Positions 9,884 through 18,781 of a stretch of DNA of 64,000 nucleotides are shown here, one piece after another. Source of the DNA: an uncultured Lachnospiraceae bacterium. Lineage in GTDB: Bacteria; Bacillota; Clostridia; Lachnospirales; Lachnospiraceae. The notes beneath the pieces were generated by a model. It did not search any database, was not told the DNA's origin, and saw nothing but the letters and a program-made list of their open reading frames with translations. The stretch's first letter is position 1. Each line of letters starts with the position of its first letter. Location of the stretch: NCBI GenBank assembly GCA_902801515.1, contig CADCII010000003.1:1-64000 (forward strand). Reading direction: 5' to 3'. Both the position numbers and the translations under genes were made by a program.

Positions 9884-10738
9884 ATGAGGTTTGTGATCGT
9901 GACCGGCATGTCCGGATCAGGAAAAACACATGCACTGAAGATGCTGGAAGACATGGGCTATTTCTGCGTGGACAACCTTCCGCTGGAACTGGTCGGCAAG
10001 TTCGCGGAGCTGGCTCAGAGCCCGGCTCAGGAATACAGCAAGGTCGCGCTGGGACTCGATGTCCGCAGCCTGTATAAGGGAAAGAGCAGTGTGGAAGAAT
10101 TCCTGCAGATTCTGGAACTGTATCCCCATGAGATCCTGTTCATGGACTGCAGAGAAGATACTCTGGTGCGCCGTTTCAAGGCATCCCGCCGTCTGCATCC
10201 GCTTGCGAAGAGCGGCAGGATCGAAGACGGGATCCGGAAGGAGAGGGAATATCTCAGGAAACTGAAAGACTGGTCGGATTACGTGGTTGACACCAGCGAC
10301 ATGCTGACAAGGCAGCTGCAGGAGGAGATGTCCCGTCTGTTTGATTCAGACGCGCAGGAAGGGGACATGTTCATCACTATCATGTCTTTCGGATACAAGT
10401 ACGGAATTCCATCTGACGCCGACCTGGTATTTGACGTCCGCTTCCTTCCGAATCCGTTCTATGTGGAGGAACTGAAACATAAGACCGGAAATGACAAAGA
10501 AGTCAGAGATTATGTATGCCAGACGGGTGAGGCGGATGAATTCCTCCGCAGGGTTGAGGAACTTCTTGATTATCTGATCCCGAAGTATAAAGCGGAAGGG
10601 AAACGTCAGCTGATGGTCTGTGTGGGCTGCACCGGCGGCAGGCACCGCTCGGTGACGATGGCAAATAAACTGGCGGATTACTACGAACAGCAGCCGCTGG
10701 CAGCCTGCCTGCTTCACCGTGATATCGCAACTGCGTAG
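9884..10738 (+). CDS. rapZ: RapZ/YvcJ-type nucleotide-binding protein
   Basis: P-loop protein of 284 residues with Walker A GMSGSGKT at residues 8-15, the family stretch MGYFCVDNLP, and the C-terminal signature CVGCTGGRHRSV. In E. coli RapZ is an adaptor that directs RNase E to the GlmZ small RNA and so tunes GlmS. In Gram-positive bacteria YvcJ hydrolyses nucleotides and its target is less clear. Start: ATG at 9884 after GGGGTGACC. It lies 36 bp after murB and 9 bp before whiA. The CofD-like gene yvcK, which often sits between rapZ and whiA in Firmicutes, is absent here. Confidence 0.93.
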   Translation: MRFVIVTGMSGSGKTHALKMLEDMGYFCVDNLPLELVGKFAELAQSPAQEYSKVALGLDVRSLYKGKSSVEEFLQILELYPHEILFMDCREDTLVRRFKASRRLHPLAKSGRIEDGIRKEREYLRKLKDWSDYVVDTSDMLTRQLQEEMSRLFDSDAQEGDMFITIMSFGYKYGIPSDADLVFDVRFLPNPFYVEELKHKTGNDKEVRDYVCQTGEADEFLRRVEELLDYLIPKYKAEGKRQLMVCVGCTGGRHRSVTMANKLADYYEQQPLAACLLHRDIATA

Positions 10739-10747
10739 GAGAATAGG

Positions 10748-11686
10748 ATGTCATTTTCATCAGAGGTTAAGGAAGAACTGTCCAGACAGACGGACAGTGC
10801 AAGACACTGCAGGATCGCGTTCCTGACAGCGTTGTTTCATATGGCCCCTGTATTGACGGAAGACACGATTGGTATACGGACAGATCTGGAGTACGCTGCG
10901 CAGGCTTTTGCAAATGTGCTCAAGAAGGTCGTTCAGGCTCCGGTCAGCGAGGAGAGAAGGTCTAAGGGGAAATCCTGGGAGATCACGGTCACAGTGTCTG
11001 GAAAAGAACAGGTAAAAAGCCTGCTTGAAGCAATGAAACTTGACCGCTCTCCGGACACAGAGCTTATTCCTCAGCAGGATGAGATACGTTCGATCCTTCC
11101 CTCACGGCTTCTTCTGCAGAAGACTTGCTGCAGGAGAGCATATCTGCGAGGAGTCTTCCTGATGACAGGATCGGTCAGCGATCCGTCAAAGAGTTATCAT
11201 CTGGAGATCGTGTTCCAGAGACAGGAAGATGCCCGGATGATCGTGAAACTGATGGATTCACTGGGATTCGGCGCCAGGGTCTCGACCCGCAAGGGCAGGT
11301 TTGTGGTATATCTCAAGGAAAGTGAACAGATCTCTGATCTTCTCGGAGCGATGGGCGCCACACTCTGTCTGATGAAGCTGGAAAATGAGCGGATTCTGAA
11401 GGATATCGCAGGAAATATCAACCGCCAGGTGAATTTCGACGCGGCCAATCTGAAGAAGACGGGGGTCACTTCGAAACGCCAGAGAGAAGATATTGAATTT
11501 ATCGAGAGGACTGTCGGCCTGGGAACACTTCCTGCCACGCTGCAGCAGGCGGCGCGTCTACGCCTGGAGATGCCTGACGCAAGTCTGCAGGAACTGTCAG
11601 AAGCGTCGCAGCCACACGTGGGAAAGAGCGGGATCAATCACCGCCTGAAGAAACTGGAAACTATTGCGCAGGAACTGCGGACATAA
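10748..11686 (+). CDS. whiA: WhiA, DNA-binding regulator
   Basis: 312-residue WhiA. The family combines a degenerate LAGLIDADG homing-endonuclease fold with a C-terminal helix-turn-helix. It controls sporulation genes in Streptomyces, and cell division and chromosome segregation in Bacillus. The N-terminus MSFSSEVKEELSRQ and the C-terminal NRQVNFDAANLKKT and GKSGINHRLKKLE stretches are typical. Start: ATG at 10748 with GGAGAATAGG just upstream. It is 9 bp from rapZ and 15 bp from the next gene, so co-transcription is likely. Confidence 0.95.
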   Translation: MSFSSEVKEELSRQTDSARHCRIAFLTALFHMAPVLTEDTIGIRTDLEYAAQAFANVLKKVVQAPVSEERRSKGKSWEITVTVSGKEQVKSLLEAMKLDRSPDTELIPQQDEIRSILPSRLLLQKTCCRRAYLRGVFLMTGSVSDPSKSYHLEIVFQRQEDARMIVKLMDSLGFGARVSTRKGRFVVYLKESEQISDLLGAMGATLCLMKLENERILKDIAGNINRQVNFDAANLKKTGVTSKRQREDIEFIERTVGLGTLPATLQQAARLRLEMPDASLQELSEASQPHVGKSGINHRLKKLETIAQELRT

Positions 11687-11701
11687 GGATGGAGAAAACT
11701 C

Positions 11702-12913
11702 ATGACGGCCATATACCTGGTATTTACAATATTATCATTGTTTACCTGTATGCTGCCGGCAGGTGTGCTCAGCGTAATCTGGGAACCGCTCAGTGATAAT
11801 CTGACAGTCGGGGTTCCCTATATTGCGATCCTCCGTGTGCTGATAACAGCCGGCGTCATCGCAGCTGTAGTGTTGTCGGACCGGATCCGCGCATATGCGA
11901 TGATCCGTGATATTGTGATCGGTGCAGCGGCTCTGGAGACACTTGCCCTGCTGGGATTCTCCATGTCGAGGGTGTTCTGGAATCTGTGTGTCTGGTCATT
12001 CTGCCTGGGGTTCGGCCTGGGGATGGGAGTTTCGCTTCTGGTCAGGATGGTGCGCTGGGCGGGCAGACAGTATTCACAACTCATATTTGCAGGCGGCTCC
12101 GCAGGGATAGCCGCCGGCGTCTGGATTCTCTCACAGGTTCTGGCAAGAGGAATGGGATGGAGAACTTCATGCCAGATACTGGCAGTGGCGCAGGTGCTTT
12201 TGTGCCTGGTGCAGTTTTCCCTGAGAAGGAGAGGACGCCGGGATTCCGGAGAACTGCTCAGGAAGATGGAGAGGGAGCGAAACCGCGTCAGGTCCGGGAG
12301 ACGGCAGGAGAAGATCCGCAGTGACGGAGAAGTGGATGAACGCTTTGCTCCTTTATATTTCCACAGGATAGTATTCTGCTATCTTGCGTGTGTGCTATGC
12401 GGTATACTGATCCTGGGAATGATGCTGTGGCCGGATACATACCTGATAGCAGCCGGAAAGAGTGCACTGTCTTCTGTCAGCTCCGTTATACTGACAGCAG
12501 GAGGACTCACAGCGGGAAGGCTTCTTGCCCATCTGATCCGGGTCACGGATAAAATGAAACGGCTGCTGCCCGGCATGCTTACGGTTCTTGCATGCGGGAT
12601 CGCCGCAGCCCTGGTACAGACCAGGGCATCGGCCGTGCAGCTTCAGATACTGCAGTTTGCTGTCGGGGCAGCGGCAGGTCCGGTATTCCCCGGACTGATC
12701 CTGACAGAGGATGAGAGACTGGATGAGGAAGCCCAGGATTCTCTGCTGGGACTGATGACGGCTTTTTATTTCGGAGGCTGGGCACTGATCACTCCGCTGA
12801 CACAGGCACTTGTCGGGAGTTCACAGGAAAATATGTTTGCTCTCTGGCTGCTGGCGGCAGCTGCTGTTATGACAGTATGTCTTGCCCTGGCCGGGAAGCG
12901 GGTCAAGAGGTGA
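11702..12913 (+). CDS. MFS-like integral membrane protein
   Basis: 403-residue hydrophobic protein with roughly twelve predicted membrane segments split by a basic, Arg-rich cytoplasmic loop near residues 180-215 (RRRGRRDSGELLRKMERER). This is the 6+6 layout of the major facilitator superfamily. No substrate-specific motif is recognisable. It could be an exporter or a sugar/oligosaccharide facilitator; neither can be supported. Start: ATG at 11702 after AAGGATGGAGAAAACTC. It ends 7 bp before the kinase-like gene. Confidence 0.7.
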   Translation: MTAIYLVFTILSLFTCMLPAGVLSVIWEPLSDNLTVGVPYIAILRVLITAGVIAAVVLSDRIRAYAMIRDIVIGAAALETLALLGFSMSRVFWNLCVWSFCLGFGLGMGVSLLVRMVRWAGRQYSQLIFAGGSAGIAAGVWILSQVLARGMGWRTSCQILAVAQVLLCLVQFSLRRRGRRDSGELLRKMERERNRVRSGRRQEKIRSDGEVDERFAPLYFHRIVFCYLACVLCGILILGMMLWPDTYLIAAGKSALSSVSSVILTAGGLTAGRLLAHLIRVTDKMKRLLPGMLTVLACGIAAALVQTRASAVQLQILQFAVGAAAGPVFPGLILTEDERLDEEAQDSLLGLMTAFYFGGWALITPLTQALVGSSQENMFALWLLAAAAVMTVCLALAGKRVKR

Positions 12914-12920
12914 TAATGGT

Positions 12921-13559
12921 ATGGAAAACTATGTGATCACGATCTCTAGGAAATTTGGCAGCAACGGTCATGCCATAGCAGGGGAAGTCAGCCGGATGCT
13001 GGGGATCCCGGTATATGACCGGAGTGCGGTTGAGGCAAGAGTATCCCAGCTTATGCCTGAGACAGAAGATGTGTCTGATGACCTGGATATTGTGGATTCG
13101 GAGGAGACAGTTCAGAAGTCCGAAACAGGAATCAGCATTCTGAAGGGGCTGTTCAGGCGGGAGAGCCGGGAGAGTGTACAGGATCCGGGACAGATCGAGT
13201 TTGACCGGCAGTGTGAAGCAATCCGTCAGTTAGCGGCAGAAGGTCCGTGCATTATCATCGGACGCTGCGCAGATGAGATCTTCATGGATGATCCGCGCGC
13301 TCTGCATGTATTTATCTATGCGGCAGATGATGTGCGCTTGAAAAACAGTGTGGAGATGCTGCATACCGGAGAAGAGGAGGCAAAGGCGCTGATCCAGAAT
13401 GAAGACCGCGCCAGAGAAGCCTACAGGAAGCGGTTTGCGAAGCATGCGGGAGATGAGATCTTCGGAAGACATCTGCTGATCGATTCCGGGAGATTCGGCG
13501 TTGAAGAGAGTGCGAAGATACTCTTTGAGGCGGCGGAGTACTTGTTTGGGGAGCAGTGA
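12921..13559 (+). CDS. Cytidylate-kinase-like family protein
   Basis: 212-residue protein of the cytidylate-kinase-like family seen in Clostridia, distinct from housekeeping Cmk. The N-terminus MENYVITISRKFGSNGHAIA is the family's modified P-loop region, followed by LGIPVYDRSAVE. IIIGRCADEIF and the basic helix YRKRFAKHAG are also typical. The cellular substrate is unknown. The ATG at 12921, eight bases after GAGGTGA, is preferred to a longer frame inside the MFS gene because it matches the family start. A run of acidic and Ser residues (about 45-85) separates the P-loop region from the rest. Confidence 0.75.
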   Translation: MENYVITISRKFGSNGHAIAGEVSRMLGIPVYDRSAVEARVSQLMPETEDVSDDLDIVDSEETVQKSETGISILKGLFRRESRESVQDPGQIEFDRQCEAIRQLAAEGPCIIIGRCADEIFMDDPRALHVFIYAADDVRLKNSVEMLHTGEEEAKALIQNEDRAREAYRKRFAKHAGDEIFGRHLLIDSGRFGVEESAKILFEAAEYLFGEQ

Positions 13560-13571
13560 GTAAGTTATACT
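13542..13571 (+). promoter_or_regulatory. Candidate sigma-70-type promoter for nrdR
   Basis: TTGTTT at 13542-13547, 18-bp spacer, TATACT at 13566-13571. It lies at the end of the kinase-like gene and 34 bp before nrdR. Confidence 0.4.
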
Positions 13572-13604
13572 TGCTTTAAATAATTAATATGAGGGGGAAT
13601 ACAG

Positions 13605-14054
13605 ATGAGGTGTCCGTATTGTGCAAGTGAAGATACCAGGGTAACAGATTCAAGACCGGTCGAGGAGACGAATTCTATCCGCAGAAGACGCCAGTGCGAT
13701 AAATGCGGAAAGCGGTTTACGACCTACGAGAAGATCGAGACGATCCCGCTGGTAGTTATCAAGAAGGATAACACACGCCAGCAGTATGACCGCAGTAAGA
13801 TTGAATCCGGAGTGATGAGGGCCTGCTACAAGAGAGCAGTTCCTATCGCACAGATACAGTCCATGATCGACCGGGTCGAGGCAGAGATCTATAACCGCGG
13901 AACCGGAGAGATCAAGAGTTCTGAGATCGGAGAGATGATCATAGAGGAACTGAAGGATCTTGATCCTGTTGCCTATGTCCGTTTTGCTTCCGTGTACAGG
14001 GAGTTCAAGGATGTAGGAACCTTTATGGAAGAGCTAAAGAAGATCATCAAATAA
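13605..14054 (+). CDS. nrdR: NrdR, ribonucleotide reductase repressor
   Basis: 149 residues, full length. The N-terminal zinc ribbon has the CPYC and CDKC pairs, followed by an ATP-cone domain (VIKKDNTRQQYDRSKI onward). NrdR senses ATP/dATP and represses ribonucleotide reductase operons by binding paired NrdR boxes. No nrd gene and no convincing NrdR box pair is visible in this window. Start: ATG at 13605 after GAGGGGGAATACAG. It lies 22 bp upstream of the DUF5717-like gene and may share its transcript. Confidence 0.97.
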   Translation: MRCPYCASEDTRVTDSRPVEETNSIRRRRQCDKCGKRFTTYEKIETIPLVVIKKDNTRQQYDRSKIESGVMRACYKRAVPIAQIQSMIDRVEAEIYNRGTGEIKSSEIGEMIIEELKDLDPVAYVRFASVYREFKDVGTFMEELKKIIK

Positions 14055-14076
14055 CAGATGAAGTGAGGGATACGCC

Positions 14077-17000
14077 GTGCGCAGACGACTGGAAGAGCTG
14101 CTGAATGAGACATTTGAATATGAGACTCCTCAGCTGCAGCTGACAGGGGACCTGCCCGGCGGCCAGGCCCGGGAGAATGAGACTCTCTCCGGGACACTGG
14201 TTCTTTCTCATCCGGAAGGAAAGAAGATAAGAGGGTTCGTATATACTTCCAGTCCCCGGATGGCGTGCAGTGTGCAGGATTTTTACAGTGCGAAACCACA
14301 GGTGCGCTGGCAGTTGGACCTGACAGGAATGGAACCTGGCGAATCCACTCAAGGATCAATCATTTTCTGCACTGACATCGGAGAGAAAGAGGTCAGTTAT
14401 GTAGTCTCGATACTTGAGCAAGGCAGCAGGATCACTGTTCCTGATGTGGACGGACTTGCGAAACTTGCCGCTGCAGATTTTGATACTGCCTGCGACATCT
14501 TTCAGTCTCCGGATTTCGGCAGATACCTGGAGGATGGAAAATGTGAGGAGCACACGCTGTGGAAGGTGTTCCAGGATGAGCCTGTCCGTGAGCATGCGCT
14601 GGAGGAATTCCTCATCGGGACAGGACGCAAGGAACCGATTGAACTGTCGCTGTCATCCGACAGCAGAAAAGTAGAGAATCCGGAAGGAACCGTCCTGGAG
14701 CAGGTGACTGTTTCCAGGAGTACATGGGGATGGCTGGAACTGGAGATCTCCTCAGACGCAAGATTCCTGAGAGTAGAGAAGAAGCGGGCCACAACGGATG
14801 ATTTTATTGGATCCGGATGGGAACTTCGCTATATCATAGACTCCAATTTTCTTCACGCAGGAAGAAACTGGGGAAGGATTACGATCCGTACCTGTTATCA
14901 GACGCTGACATATGAAGTCTGCGCGGAGATCCGCAGCCGTTCTGATCTTCGTTCACACCGTGTGAGAAGTGTCATGTGGAGAAAGGCAGCTTCGCTCTAT
15001 CTTGACTACAGGATGGGGAGGCTGGAACCGAAGCAGTGGGCTGAGCGGACACAGTCTGTGATCGGCAGCTACAAGAGAGCAGGGGGCGAGGATATACGTG
15101 CGGATCTGCTGTCTGTTTTTGCGATGCAGGCAGAAGGAAAGCGGTCTTCGTCTGAGAGAGAACTGCGCAGGATCGAACGTGTGCAGGATGTACTGGGCAA
15201 TCCGGAAGCAGAGGCCGCATGGCTGTATCTTTCAACCTTCTTTTCCAGAGACCAGGACTATATTAATCAGGTAAGAGGCAGGATCCGCATCCTTCATCTG
15301 GAACATAAGTCCTCCTGGCTGATCCAGTGGATCGCACTCTATCTTCTGGAAGATGAGATGGGCGGAGACGCCGGTAAGCTGGAGATAATTCTCCGCCATA
15401 TAGAGAGTTATCACGCCAGTCCCATACTGCTGCTGGAGGCGGTCCAGATCGCCCTGAAGAATCCTTTTCTGCTCCATGACTGGACAGCAGGGACCAGGAT
15501 GGTGATCAACTATGCTGTTAAGGAAGGCATCACGGACGAGAGACTGGTCCTTCACAGCATGAACCTGATCCGCAGAAGGAACAGGTTTGATCCCGCCACG
15601 TTCCGCATGCTTGCCCGCTGCTATGAGAATACCCGTCTTGATGACGTGCTGGCAGTGTGGACACAGATGGCGATCGTCGGCGAGAAGAAGGAAGAGAAAT
15701 ATTTCAGCCTGTATCAGGCGGCGGTAGCCCGTGACCTGAAGATTACCGGACTGTATGAATATTACATGGAGACCATGGGGGAGGTACGCATTGAGCAGAT
15801 GCCGCAGGTCATCCGCCGGTTCTTTGTGATGAATGAATCGCTTGACTGGAGAAAGAAGGCAAGGATCTACCGGAATATGTCTGACTCTGCGGACAGTATT
15901 CCCCAGATCTTTGCAGCCATGCGGCCTTCGGTGGAGAAGTTTATCACAGATCAGATTCAGATGCTGAGGATCAATGAAGATCTGGCAGTCCTGATCTCGC
16001 GTTATCTGAACCGCCAGATGATCACAGCTTCCCTCGCGAAGAAGCTGATAAGGCTGCTGTTTACATTTGAGATCGACTGCAGAAATCCTCTGATGAAGAA
16101 GGTGGCAGTGGCTGATACAAGACTCAGCCGTGTCCGTACGGTCCCGATCACAGGACACAAAGCACAGATCGAGATCTATTCCGAACAGTCCAGAATCCTC
16201 CTGGAGGACGAAGAAGGGCATCGCTACGCATCGACCTCACTCTATCTTGCAAAACACCTTCTGGATGACGCCAGACTGCTCAATCTCTGTGTGCAGGAAA
16301 CGAGGGATGACCCGCACCTGGTTCTGTTCTTCACCCTGAATCCGAAGGTACAGCAGCCCATTACGCATCAGACACTGGGATTCTTCCTTGATGCAGAGCG
16401 GCAGGCAGGGATCTCTGAGGATTACCGCATGCAGTTAAGGACCTGGCTGCTGGATTATTACGATACGCATACTTCCGAAGAGACTATGGGAACGTTTCTG
16501 AGGGAGATTGATACCGACACCTATGTCCGGATCGACAGGCGCAAACTCCTGGCGCTTCTCGCACAGGAGGGTATGTATGAGACTGCCTGGCCGGTTATTG
16601 AAAAGTACGGAACAGAAGGGACGGACCTGAACCTGCAGGTAAGAATCCTCTCCCAGACCGTTCTGGACAGGGATTATGAAGAAGACCGGACGCTTCTCAA
16701 GTTCTGTGCGGTGCTGTTTGAGTCGGGCAAGGTGGAGGAGCATCTGCTGTCTTACCTTCTGATGTATTATGATGGTCCTGTCAGGAAAATGAAGGAACTG
16801 TGGCGTCTTGGCCAGGAGTATGGACTGGATACCATGGCTATCGAGAAGAAGATACTCAGCCTGATCATTTTCACGAGAGAGGGAAGTGAGGGCAGTGAGC
16901 AGATCTACCTGTCCTACCGCAGGGCACTGGGAAGCAGAAGACTGAGCAGAGCCTACGTGATCCTTCGCTGTTATGAGTATCTGGTGAAGGAGCATCCGGT

Positions 17001-17610
17001 CGCAGAACCGATCTTTGAAGAATGCCAGAGAGAATATCTTAAGGGGAGCAAACTTCCTGACGTATGTGCTCTGGCACTGCTGCAGTACCTCAGTTCAGTC
17101 CCGCAGCTCAATGATGAACAGTTGGAAACAGCGCGCGGACTGCTGTCATTCTATACCGGGCGAGGGATATGTTTTGCGTATTTCCAGAGATTCCCGGTGG
17201 AACTGGTCTCGGGACTGGGAATCCAGGACAAGGTATTCTGCGAGGCAGTCGCGAATCCGGCGAACACTGTGAAACTGTTCTACCGGTACAAGCATGAAAA
17301 CCATCCGTTCACAGAAGAGACGATGAGGGATGTGTTTGAAGGAATAAGGGTCAGAGAGTTTGTACTCTTCGAGGGAGAAGAACTGGAGTGTTATACAGTT
17401 GAGACAGGACAGGACGGGAAGTCTTCTGTCAGCCCTCACCGTTACCTGAAGGCAGGTATGGTGCCTGAGAATCTGAAAGACAGCCGCTATGGAAGGATCA
17501 CTGCCATGTCACAGCTGCTCACATCCGGGGATAAGACGGGATTCTCGGAAGCTTTGAAGGAATACCGGCAGCTGGACAGCCTGACGAAGGAGATCTTTAC
17601 CCTGATGTGA
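14077..17610 (+). CDS. Large DUF5717-like protein: beta-sandwich N-terminus, helical-repeat body
   Basis: 1,177-residue protein that I recognise as resembling the DUF5717 family of Lachnospiraceae; its function is not known. No signal peptide or membrane segment is visible, so it is probably cytoplasmic. Residues about 1-110 and 185-285 look like two related beta-sandwich modules: both have a short acidic lead, a paired-aromatic core and a closing strand (SYVVSI; TYEVCAEI). From about residue 300 the chain is almost wholly helical, with TPR/HEAT-like spacing of Leu, Ala and Tyr. Start: GTG at 14077, six bases after GAGGGA. Its stop is 7 bp before the DUF5716-like gene, so the two are surely translated together. 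A scaffold role is inference. Confidence 0.8.
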   Translation: MRRRLEELLNETFEYETPQLQLTGDLPGGQARENETLSGTLVLSHPEGKKIRGFVYTSSPRMACSVQDFYSAKPQVRWQLDLTGMEPGESTQGSIIFCTDIGEKEVSYVVSILEQGSRITVPDVDGLAKLAAADFDTACDIFQSPDFGRYLEDGKCEEHTLWKVFQDEPVREHALEEFLIGTGRKEPIELSLSSDSRKVENPEGTVLEQVTVSRSTWGWLELEISSDARFLRVEKKRATTDDFIGSGWELRYIIDSNFLHAGRNWGRITIRTCYQTLTYEVCAEIRSRSDLRSHRVRSVMWRKAASLYLDYRMGRLEPKQWAERTQSVIGSYKRAGGEDIRADLLSVFAMQAEGKRSSSERELRRIERVQDVLGNPEAEAAWLYLSTFFSRDQDYINQVRGRIRILHLEHKSSWLIQWIALYLLEDEMGGDAGKLEIILRHIESYHASPILLLEAVQIALKNPFLLHDWTAGTRMVINYAVKEGITDERLVLHSMNLIRRRNRFDPATFRMLARCYENTRLDDVLAVWTQMAIVGEKKEEKYFSLYQAAVARDLKITGLYEYYMETMGEVRIEQMPQVIRRFFVMNESLDWRKKARIYRNMSDSADSIPQIFAAMRPSVEKFITDQIQMLRINEDLAVLISRYLNRQMITASLAKKLIRLLFTFEIDCRNPLMKKVAVADTRLSRVRTVPITGHKAQIEIYSEQSRILLEDEEGHRYASTSLYLAKHLLDDARLLNLCVQETRDDPHLVLFFTLNPKVQQPITHQTLGFFLDAERQAGISEDYRMQLRTWLLDYYDTHTSEETMGTFLREIDTDTYVRIDRRKLLALLAQEGMYETAWPVIEKYGTEGTDLNLQVRILSQTVLDRDYEEDRTLLKFCAVLFESGKVEEHLLSYLLMYYDGPVRKMKELWRLGQEYGLDTMAIEKKILSLIIFTREGSEGSEQIYLSYRRALGSRRLSRAYVILRCYEYLVKEHPVAEPIFEECQREYLKGSKLPDVCALALLQYLSSVPQLNDEQLETARGLLSFYTGRGICFAYFQRFPVELVSGLGIQDKVFCEAVANPANTVKLFYRYKHENHPFTEETMRDVFEGIRVREFVLFEGEELECYTVETGQDGKSSVSPHRYLKAGMVPENLKDSRYGRITAMSQLLTSGDKTGFSEALKEYRQLDSLTKEIFTLM

Positions 17611-17617
17611 GACAGTT

Positions 17618-18781
17618 ATGGATGATGAAAAGAGTGTATTAATAGGCATACAGATCTCCGGAGACGGAGCGCAGATCACCTGGTATGACCAGAGCCTGGA
17701 AGAACCTCAGACACTGTCCCTGCCCGGAGAGGGTGAGGACGGTCTGATCAGTGTACCCGCGGACGCCTGGAAAGGAGCACTTCGCGGGGGACGGTTCGGT
17801 ATGCAGTCTCTCGGAAAATTCATGGCAAAGCTGATCGGCATGGTTCCCGGAAGTCCCTCCATGGATAATGTGAGGGTGTCGGTCACTGTCCCGAGCCTTA
17901 CGCAGGAACTGGGAGACCATATCATTGCCTGCCTTGAGGAACTGGGGATCGGACGCAGGAATCTCTTCCTGCAGGACTGGCGGACCAGCTTCTACTACTA
18001 TGTTGTCAGCATGAAGAAAGAACTCTGGAATGCGGATGTGGCGTTTATCCGTCTGCGGAATATGCAGATGCACGGGAGCATCCTTCACATTGACCGCACA
18101 GTACGTCCCTGGGTCGTAACGATCCAGGATGTCGCGACTGCAGACGTAAGTGACCGCGCCAGAGGTAAGCGGAATGATGAGGACTGGGACAAAGAAAGAG
18201 ACAGGATCTTCTATGAGTTCCTGGGAAAACTGTTTGAGAGACGGACTGTATCGACCAGTTACCTGTATGGCAATTATTTTGACAGAAGCTGGGCAGAGCG
18301 CTCTTTCCAGTATCTGACATTCCGCAGACATGCGTTCCAGGGACAGAATCTGTTTTCCAAGGGGGCTTGCTACAGCCTGCTGATCAGGATGGGGATCCGC
18401 CATATCCCGGACATGCTGTTCATGGGCGTGGACATGGTCACCCACAATATCGGAATGCGCCTTAGAGTGAAAGGCAGAGAGCAGTATCACATGCTGATCC
18501 CCGCGGGAGTCAACTGGTATGAGGCACACAGCCGCATTGAGATGATACCGGACGGAGAATCCAGCATAACGATCCTGACAACGCCCATGGAAGGCGGGGA
18601 GACGGTGGGGAGAGTTCTCAGGCTGGATCATTTCCCTGACAGAAAGAACAGAGCAACCAGGCTGCGGATGACGATTTATTTTTCATCTGCCCACCGGTGT
18701 GAGATAGAAGTCGAAGACCTGGGATTCGGAGGGATCACTCCCTCCAGCGGCAGAGTCTGGAAAAGACAGGTGATCCTATGA
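17618..18781 (+). CDS. DUF5716-like protein resembling a degenerate Hsp70
   Basis: 387 residues, recognised as DUF5716-like. Read against Hsp70, the N-terminus (SVLIGIQISGDGAQITWYD, residues 6-24) sits where the phosphate-1 loop would be, but the usual Asp is Gln12. The stretch VRVSVTVPSLTQELGDHI resembles the Hsp70 VPA segment. From residue 272 (DMVTHNIGMRLRVKG, then MLIPAGVNWYEAHSRIEM, then TILTTPMEGGETVGRVLRL) the pattern follows the beta-sandwich substrate-binding domain of Hsp70: a SLG-like turn, a LIP.NT-like loop, and an EGE-like turn before the closing strands. It may therefore be an inactive chaperone-like protein; this is my reading, not an established fact. It overlaps the next gene by 4 bp (ATGA). 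Confidence 0.75.
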   Translation: MDDEKSVLIGIQISGDGAQITWYDQSLEEPQTLSLPGEGEDGLISVPADAWKGALRGGRFGMQSLGKFMAKLIGMVPGSPSMDNVRVSVTVPSLTQELGDHIIACLEELGIGRRNLFLQDWRTSFYYYVVSMKKELWNADVAFIRLRNMQMHGSILHIDRTVRPWVVTIQDVATADVSDRARGKRNDEDWDKERDRIFYEFLGKLFERRTVSTSYLYGNYFDRSWAERSFQYLTFRRHAFQGQNLFSKGACYSLLIRMGIRHIPDMLFMGVDMVTHNIGMRLRVKGREQYHMLIPAGVNWYEAHSRIEMIPDGESSITILTTPMEGGETVGRVLRLDHFPDRKNRATRLRMTIYFSSAHRCEIEVEDLGFGGITPSSGRVWKRQVIL

